From Ephydatia muelleri (lineage: Eukaryota > Porifera > Demospongiae > Spongillida > Spongillidae), in contig JABACO010000007.1 of NCBI GenBank assembly GCA_013339895.1, forward strand, positions 4,529,715 through 4,593,714: DNA of 64,000 bases, written 5' to 3'. The notes below the pieces were generated by a model that had not been told where the DNA came from, ran no database searches, and was given only the letters and a program-made list of their open reading frames with translations. The first letter of the stretch is position 1. Each line of letters begins with the position of its first letter. The position numbers and the translations under genes are program-made. This document shows, in pieces, positions 58,697-64,000 of the stretch.

Positions 58697-58829
58697 TGTG
58701 GAATAATAACTATATGTATATATAGAGACATACGGTATCGGGGGGGTGGGCTTGAATTAGGAATTGTAAGTGTGAAGCCTCATTGTTAGTTGTCAACGTT
58801 GTTCATATAGTATTGGCGGGGTCGCTACA
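58697..58829 (+). repeat. 3' LTR
   Basis: 133 bases, identical to the 5' LTR except for one fewer G before GTCGCTACA. Confidence 0.95.
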
Positions 58830-58948
58830 AGCAGGTTAAATGATATACAACGCTAGCACTTGTGATCAATGGGAAACATGAAACAGCTGCAGATTACACA
58901 TGGTACATAAATTAATTTTTTGTGCTCAGTGGATGGGGCTGACAGTTT

Positions 58949-60840
58949 TTACAATGCCATTTGCATTTTTTTATCATTCCTGGCTTTTTTAGGAATTGAC
59001 ATGTCACATTTCTTGTGGAACAATTCATAGCAGGAATTGCATTGAATCATCACTCCAGCATCCGGCATTCGGCAATAACACCTCACTTTTATGCACTTTT
59101 TTGCTACAAAATGACTGCTTGATCTATCCAAATTGGGAAATGCTGTTATTTTTCTACTTTCTAAACATTTTGACAGATGTTGACGCATCAGTACTGTGTC
59201 ATATTTCCTAAAACACACATCCTCATCACGGCATAAATCAATGGCATACGCAATGGCATACAGGCCACAGTCTGAATGATTAGTCTGATTATCAACATCC
59301 ATGAAATGGAGATGCACTGCATTGTTAGGAGTATAAAGAATGGAACAAATTTGTTCAATGCCATGATCAGTACAAGTGTTATAGAGACTATCATAGATGT
59401 GCACATGGCCTGATGGCAATCCAAGGGTTGAAATTATGAACCAATGATCCTTTCCATTGTGCAGAATTTGAATAGAACCTTTTCTCATTATATCAAATGT
59501 TAAATGATATCCCAATGTTTTTGCTTGAAATCCAGGCATAACATATTGGCTATGGAGAAGGTATTGCACAGCATTAATAATAGCATCATCCAGCCACTTC
59601 TTGTCACTCTCAAGAATGCATCTGTGTTCTTCATACAGTATAACATTTCCCACCCTCCAACCATTGATGACATAGATTTGATAAACCTTGTGTTCTAATC
59701 TTTCTGCTTTTCTTTATCTGTTTCACCTCTTCATCACAAGCCTTTCTGCTTTTCTTTATCTGTTTCGCCTCTTCATCGCAAGCAACCTTTCTGCTTTTCT
59801 TTATCTGTTTCACCTCTTCATCACAAGCCTTTCTGCTTTTCTTTATCTGTTTCGCCTCTTCATCGCAAGCAACCTTTCTGCTTTTCTTTATCTGTTTCAC
59901 CTCTTCATCACAAGCCTTTCTGCATTTCTTTATCTCTTTCACCTTTTCATCGCAAGCAACCTTTCTGCTTTTCTTTATCTCTTTCACCTCTTCATCGCAA
60001 GCAATTATGCTCTTTTTTGCTTCATTCACTGAACAATTTTTAGGTTGAGAGATGCCAATAATTAGTGAAGCAGAGGCACAGACACTCAAATCTGGATTAC
60101 TGGTTAAGTGGAGACTGTCAAGGGTTACACCATCTTCATTACACATCTTTCTTGTGTCCAAAATCCACTGACAGAATTTATCAATGTTCGCTGAAGACAT
60201 TAGTAAGTATGTTTTGTCATATTTACAAATTGTCTTAATACTAATGCCACTGGATTTGAACCAATACTCCAGAAGTTCAATAGCTTCCACTGGATATAAA
60301 TAAGCATCAATGGCATGTTTTCTAAAGTGGTCAAACTCTTCAGAAAGTTTGTCATTCATTATTATAAATTGCCTTCCCCAGAAATCTCTCAATGGTGCTT
60401 CTCCATTATATGCACGATGAGTCAGCCAGTGTTCCACAATAAGATCCTTGTTAAGGGCATATTCACCAGCTTCTATATTTAATCCTGTTATCTAAAATAA
60501 AAGTAAGTTTGTTATACTTCCAGTATTTAAGTATAAGGTTGAACAACTTACATCAAAGTCTTCATCTTCTGCTGCTTTAAATGCAAGTTCATCTGCACCT
60601 GTTCACCATAATCGAAACAAATGAACTGCTCATTAAGTATTCCATGAGTAGACATTTCATTCCCATTACAGATTTTTTCATTGTAAGAATCAGTCACACC
60701 TGGTCTCTCTTTGCTTGCACTTTCTTCATTGTGAGAATTGGTCCCATCCAGTTCAATTTTGCTATCAATGTCCTCATCACTAGCAGCTGCATGACCTTGC
60801 CTTTCTTCATATATTTTAAGTTGGATTGAGTTATATTTCT
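58949..60840 (-). pseudogene. Ulp1/C48 protease-PHD finger part of the Ginger-like transposase gene
   Basis: On the minus strand an intron (donor GTAAGT after EDEDFD near 60551; acceptor near 60495) leads to ITGLNIEAGEYALNKDLI and WLTHRAYNGEAPLRDFWGRQ. A charged repeat region follows, with seven tandem units of the ACDEEVKQIKKSRKV type (59690-60010), probably coiled coil. After a frame slip near 59640 comes a C48-type protease: WLDDAIINAVQYLL, catalytic His in GKDHWFI, Asp in IYDSLY, Gln in DNQTNHSDCGL and Cys in the same motif. A PHD-like finger (CYCRMPDAGVMIQCNSCYEL) follows. All catalytic residues are visible. It would cleave ubiquitin-like conjugates or the polyprotein itself; which is unknown. 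Confidence 0.75.
59690..60010 (-). repeat. Coding tandem repeat in the transposon gene (13/14-codon units)
   Basis: Alternating units ACDEEVKQIKKSRK and VACDEEAKQIKKSRK repeat about seven times with a combined period of 81 bases for a pair. The heptad-like spacing of I, V and A among K/E residues suggests a coiled coil. Confidence 0.88.
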
Positions 60841-60853
60841 TTTTTAAAACCTT

Positions 60854-62480
60854 TCAATGTGCATTCTTTAATGAATATAACCCCTTACCACACACTTCAG
60901 CAATAGTAAAAGTGCCTGTCCACTCTTTGTCCATTTTCCCTACTTTTCGAGACACTTTTCTCATGTTTCTTAAGAGTACTTGGTTTCCTAGTTGAAATTC
61001 TGCTTGTGCATGCTTGCGGTCATAGTAAAGCTTTTGTTTAGTTTGAGCATTCTGAATGTTAGATGCAACTTTCATAAAAGCCTCAGTGCGCGTCATATCT
61101 AGCTGCGTAGCATACTTCTGAGCTTCACTTTCAATGTCAGTGATTGTAACTAACGTATGATCGTTATCCACATTTCCAGACTGCAGCTGGATGGGTAATA
61201 CTGCTTCTCTACCATACATCAGAAAAAATGGCGTATATTTAGTAGTAGCATGAACACTTGTACGATATGAGAAAAGAACAGATTCCAAATTTTCATCCCA
61301 GTCATTTTGATCAGCATTAATAACAAGCGACTTTGTCACAGTTTGATTCAGCCGTTCGTCCAGTCCATTGGTTTGAGGGTGGTATGCACTTGCAATGCAA
61401 TGCTCAGTTCCCGTCAGTAAGAAAAGCTTCTCATTTAGTGCATTCACAAACTCACGACTGATCTGAAATACATATTCTGAAGCAGCCAAACCTAGCAATC
61501 AGGGAATAAATAAACTTTGATATCCCTTCAGCACATTTTGATGGAAGAGCTTGTGCTTCAGGCCATTTTGAAAAATAGTCTGTGCATGTTACTAGAAACC
61601 TTACAGAAGATCACATAATGGCAATGTGAGGAAAAAGAATCATTATTAATGAGATAAGCAAAAAAAAAATTTCATATCAGTACTGTATAATCATCAAAGT
61701 AAGCATAATACTTATAGCAATATTCAAATGCACTTTCTTAATGTCAAATTTATGCATTTTTTCATGTGATAAAAAAGATTAGAACTACAAGCATTGCTAT
61801 ACAAATCCACTTCAGTTGTAAATGGCATGATTGATTAGCCCCACACAAAAGTACCTGTTGTTATTACGTGTCAGTGTCAACGGTCCAACGAGATCAATCC
61901 CAACTTGATACCAAACTTCAGACCTCACTGGAATGGGATGTAGCTCTGCCGAGGCCTTGCGTAACTTCCTATTTGTTCACTGACATGTATCACACGTTTT
62001 TACATGTTCTTTAATGTCGTTCGTCATGTCATGCCAGTAGAAACAAGAGTATCCAAATGGCTTCCGCCTGATCATGGAATATAATATGTGCCAAAGTGTT
62101 TACTGGTGTTTACATACAGGGTGAGCGATTACCTAGTTTATCGTCGTGGCAAGCCTCCGTCACTCTTTTTTGGTCTTCTTCATCAAATACCCAACTTCTG
62201 CCGTCTCTCCTGTGGTATATAACTGACCATCCTTGACTACGAAATCTCCCGCTTTCCTCCGTATCGTCCTCTTCCAGTCTTTTTCAGCCTCCGCTCTGTA
62301 CGACCTTTCCACAATATCATCACGTCTTGATAAAGCAGCTTCTCTTTTCGATCATTTCAAAAATCTTAGCACGTGCATCTATAACACTTGCGTCATTCTT
62401 CGATTAAGATCTATTGTAAGAATGCTTGTTGTGGTACCCCATCGATGTAGTATTTGCAAAGCTCCAGTCCGCTAGTACCT
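60854..62480 (-). pseudogene. Ginger-like integrase-type transposase
   Basis: Read on the minus strand: KDGQLYTTGE (about 62240), the H2C2 zinc region (ACHDDKLG about 62150, FYWHDMTNDIKEHVKTCDTCQ about 62010 followed by a TGA) and the first catalytic Asp in VGIDLVGPL (about 61890). After an intron of about 240 bases (donor near 61853) come TDYFSKWPEA, the second Asp in ISDQ (about 61450, frame slip), the catalytic Glu in HPQTNGLDER, and the C-terminal GPY/F-like KEWTGTFTIAEV. The frame meets TGA at LYSLKNAH, yet the same frame continues as KVLKKKYNSIQLKIYEERQG toward the Ulp1 part. Several breaks make this copy inactive. Confidence 0.78.
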
Positions 62481-62589
62481 ATGGCCAAAGGTTTATCGAC
62501 GGCTGAAGGATTTTGAGTGAATGTTAAAAGCAAATAATAACGTTATTTGGCTAAACTACCTCGAGTCGACGAGGGGCAATGGGGGGACT

Positions 62590-62677
62590 ACCTATCCTAA
62601 GGGGGGACCTCGTTTCCTAGGACCATGAGTCCGCTCGGACGCGTAATCCGGGGGGACGCGCGCGTACTCCTGTGACA
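62590..62677. repeat. Right terminal inverted repeat
   Basis: GCGTAATCCGGGGGGACGCG followed by CGCGTACTCCTGTGACA is the inverted counterpart of the left terminus. The element ends exactly where receptor-gene homology (CCGTTCGAAACTGGCC) starts. Confidence 0.8.
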
Positions 62678-62684
62678 CCGTTCG

Positions 62685-63040
62685 AAACTGGCCACCGCTG
62701 CCGATGGGTTCGTATTGCAGTTTCAAGCACACCCTGCGAGAGAGAGGCTTGCTACCATGACAACCACGGCCGTCGAAGCCGATCGACACTCGCTACATTG
62801 CGGCCTTTGAAAGGCTCGCCCTGCGGGACGGCCCAGCGGCGATTATGTAGCACCTGCCGCTGGCATTAAGTCCATAAGACTGGGTTACCAACGGTACAGA
62901 GGACATGGCGGCTGGAATGAGTAACGAGGTCCCAACGTATACAGCGCTTCGAACCTCTTGAGGTTCTTGTAGAACACGGCGAAGCAGAACAGATGCAGCG
63001 TCACCCACATCGTGAAGAGCAGCTTTGTCGATTGCGTGTA
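62685..63040 (-). pseudogene. Rearranged partial copy of the 7TM receptor gene
   Basis: It matches 53435-53810 of the intact receptor gene (basic loop, helices 3-5). A 61-base block (62784-62844) is inverted relative to the gene (53544-53604), and about 20 bases next to it are missing. The left limit coincides with the transposon end. The right limit is at GATTGCGTGTA, followed by unrelated CAGTGGCGTGGTGG sequence. The coding frame is destroyed. Confidence 0.9.
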
Positions 63041-63049
63041 CAGTGGCGT

Positions 63050-63329
63050 GGTGGTTATTTCATGGCTGGGGGGGCCTGAATATGTGAATGCGCCCTCCCC
63101 CCCCCCCTCCGTCCCCCTCGCTTCGTAGCGTTTACATGTAGCACTTTCCGCAAGCAGCAAATCAACGCAATTGTGTTCAATTCAGTGCGGTGTTGCATGT
63201 GCACCTGTAAATTATAATGCGAACGGCATTATCAATTTATCGGCAAAGCAATGCTCGGGACAATTCCGCCGAGCTGCGAGCGAATTCATCAATAATTGCA
63301 TCATGATGAATGCAGGTGAGACTAGATGG
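63050..63329. other. Short spacer, possible small element
   Basis: It starts CAGTGGCGTGG, a form often seen at MITE ends, and includes G and C runs at 63067 and 63097. No matching right end was found. Confidence 0.35.
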
Positions 63330-63422
63330 GCTACTGTTAATAGCAGTTGAAAGGAAAAATTTGAAAACGATTAATTGTGCACTACTAATCGTTTTCACCT
63401 TTCAACTTCTATTAACAGTAGT
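63330..63422. repeat. Small hairpin, about 93 bp
   Basis: GCTACTGTTAATAGCAGTTG pairs with CAACTTCTATTAACAGTAGT, continuing through AAAACGATTA/TAATCGTTTT around a short loop. Confidence 0.85.
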
Positions 63423-63523
63423 CACTCTTGCATCATTATCGATCTCAGTCGAATCTTGATCCTTTTCAGTGCAGAAAAACTATCGATGTCCTCGTAAAGG
63501 TATACCTTGGTGACTAAGGAATA

Positions 63524-63625
63524 TTATAGCTTCCAGAACACGTTTCTATTCGCATCAACTTTCATTTTGCGACGAGCTGCTTCTGCCTTCGACTGTTCAG
63601 CAAAGCATTCAATGATCGTTTGGTC
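63524..63625 (-). CDS. Terminal exon of an unrecognised gene
   Basis: A strong acceptor (TTTTTTTTTGCAG on the minus strand) precedes a 34-codon frame that reads DQTIIECFAEQSKAEAARRK, then MKVDANRNVFWKL and TAA. Composition suggests a charged helix. Upstream exons would lie to the right (beyond 63.65 kb) and were not identified in the remaining sequence. Confidence 0.4.
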   Translation of the reverse strand, partial: DQTIIECFAEQSKAEAARRKMKVDANRNVFWKL

Positions 63626-63639
63626 CTGCAAAAAAAAAT

Positions 63640-64000
63640 TGCATGAGCAAGGTCTACATTCTTGAGCCTTCGTGTCTTGCTATACCACTGCATTTTTTAA
63701 ATTCCAATTTGAGTACCCGTTCATTGTAAACGCATTGCCCTGTTTTACTCTCTGATGCTCACCTCTCAAGGAAGCATCAGTGAACAGAAGACATGATATG
63801 CAAAAGAGAGCATTCTTGCTCTGGGAGTATAAGAAACCCATCGCCTTTTCGTATTGTCAGGATGAAAAAAACACTTTTTGCGAACAATATCTGTACTTAT
63901 CGGCTCCATATTTTACTATTGTAGCCATTAGGTCACTTTTGGAAGGCTGACATGGGCTAAGCTTGATTATATGCCCTTTTTCTTGTACGCTGAGCTTTTG
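63640..64000. other. Window end, no gene seen
   Basis: No domain-bearing exon was recognised. Confidence 0.4.

Larger units (their letters stand above)
55140..58829 (+). mobile_element. Ty3/Gypsy LTR retrotransposon, recently inserted, defective
   Basis: The element has 134- and 133-base LTRs that start TGTGGAATAA, end GGTCGCTACA and differ only by one G in a G run. A 5-base target duplication AGCAG (55135-55139 and 58830-58834) marks the insertion. Between the LTRs are a primer-binding-site-like TGGCGACGAGAG, gag, protease, reverse transcriptase, RNase H and the extreme C-terminus of integrase. The polypurine tract AGGGGGAGAAA precedes the 3' LTR. The integrase core is missing near 58245-58255. 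Reverse transcriptase is interrupted by two frameshifts near G or A runs. It is nested in the Ginger-like transposon. Confidence 0.95.
54462..62677 (-). mobile_element. Ginger-like DNA transposon (contains nested Gypsy element)
   Basis: Left end GGTCACAGGATTACGCG and right end (complement strand) TGTCACAGGAGTACGCG, followed on both sides by TCCCCC(C)GGATTACGCG, form matching inverted ends of about 38 bases. The right terminus fits the TGTNR end that I recall for Ginger1 elements. Inside, on the minus strand, lie an integrase-type transposase (about 62.4-60.85 kb) and a Ulp1 protease with PHD finger (about 60.84-58.95 kb). Without the inserted retrotransposon it is about 4.5 kb. No clear target-site duplication is found: the left flank is G-rich and the right flank is receptor-gene sequence. 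A rearrangement at one end is likely. Confidence 0.75.

Noticed and set aside
59688-60032. Plus-strand frame with LSAFLYLFHLFI repeats
   Set aside because: This is the antisense of the coiled-coil repeat in the transposon gene.
54462-62677. One composite Polinton/Maverick-like element
   Set aside because: There is no B-family polymerase, packaging ATPase or capsid gene. The RT segment is bounded by its own LTRs and target duplication, so two nested elements explain the data.

Overview
The window looks like nuclear DNA of an animal, most likely an early-branching marine invertebrate such as a sponge. The evidence is spliced genes with GT-AG introns, a cytochrome P450 of the CYP4 type, an ankyrin-ROCO-death-domain gene, a laminin-G/fibronectin-III (usherin-like) remnant, a seven-transmembrane receptor, and many eukaryotic mobile elements. 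The sponge assignment is inference from gene content, not proof. No bacterial operons, rRNA, tRNA or CRISPR arrays were recognised.

Layout. 0.4-5.3 kb holds the 3' two thirds of a P450 gene (+), with an 0.8-kb palindrome in one intron; a decayed P450 copy faces it at 8.1-8.9 kb (-). 10.9-15.4 kb holds a multi-exon gene of unknown function whose first exon contains about 20 copies of a 36-bp acidic coding repeat. Its downstream half is copied at 29.4-31.8 kb, nearly the whole locus is copied in decayed form at 32.2-36.8 kb, and an intact stand-alone N-terminal domain lies at 44.4-44.8 kb (-). Three of these loci share a core promoter with a TATA box. 16.3-17.0 kb carries three phase-compatible exons of an unrecognised gene (-). 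18.9-21.6 kb carries reverse-transcriptase fragments in degenerate tandem copies (-). 22.7-29.05 kb is the best intact gene, an ankyrin-ROCO GTPase-COR-death-domain protein of about 1,218 residues. 36.9-39.4 kb is a decayed hAT transposase gene (-), followed by a 2.6-kb array of a 27-bp repeat. 46.6-47.0 kb is a 20-bp minisatellite and 47.7-48.9 kb the usherin-like remnant. 53.2-54.1 kb is an intact 7TM receptor (-).

54.46-62.68 kb is a nested transposon. The outer one is a Ginger-like DNA transposon with matching ends and an integrase-type transposase that appears fused to a Ulp1 protease and PHD finger. It contains a 3.7-kb Ty3/Gypsy element with near-identical 133/134-bp LTRs and a perfect 5-bp target duplication, but with its integrase core deleted. 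Directly beyond the right end lies a broken copy of the receptor gene carrying a precise internal 61-bp inversion.

Other themes are numerous long palindromic (foldback) elements, long dC/dG homopolymer runs, (AC)n microsatellites beside exons, and segmental duplications that provide 'empty sites' for dating insertions. Several frameshifts fall in homopolymers, so some breaks may be sequencing errors rather than mutations.
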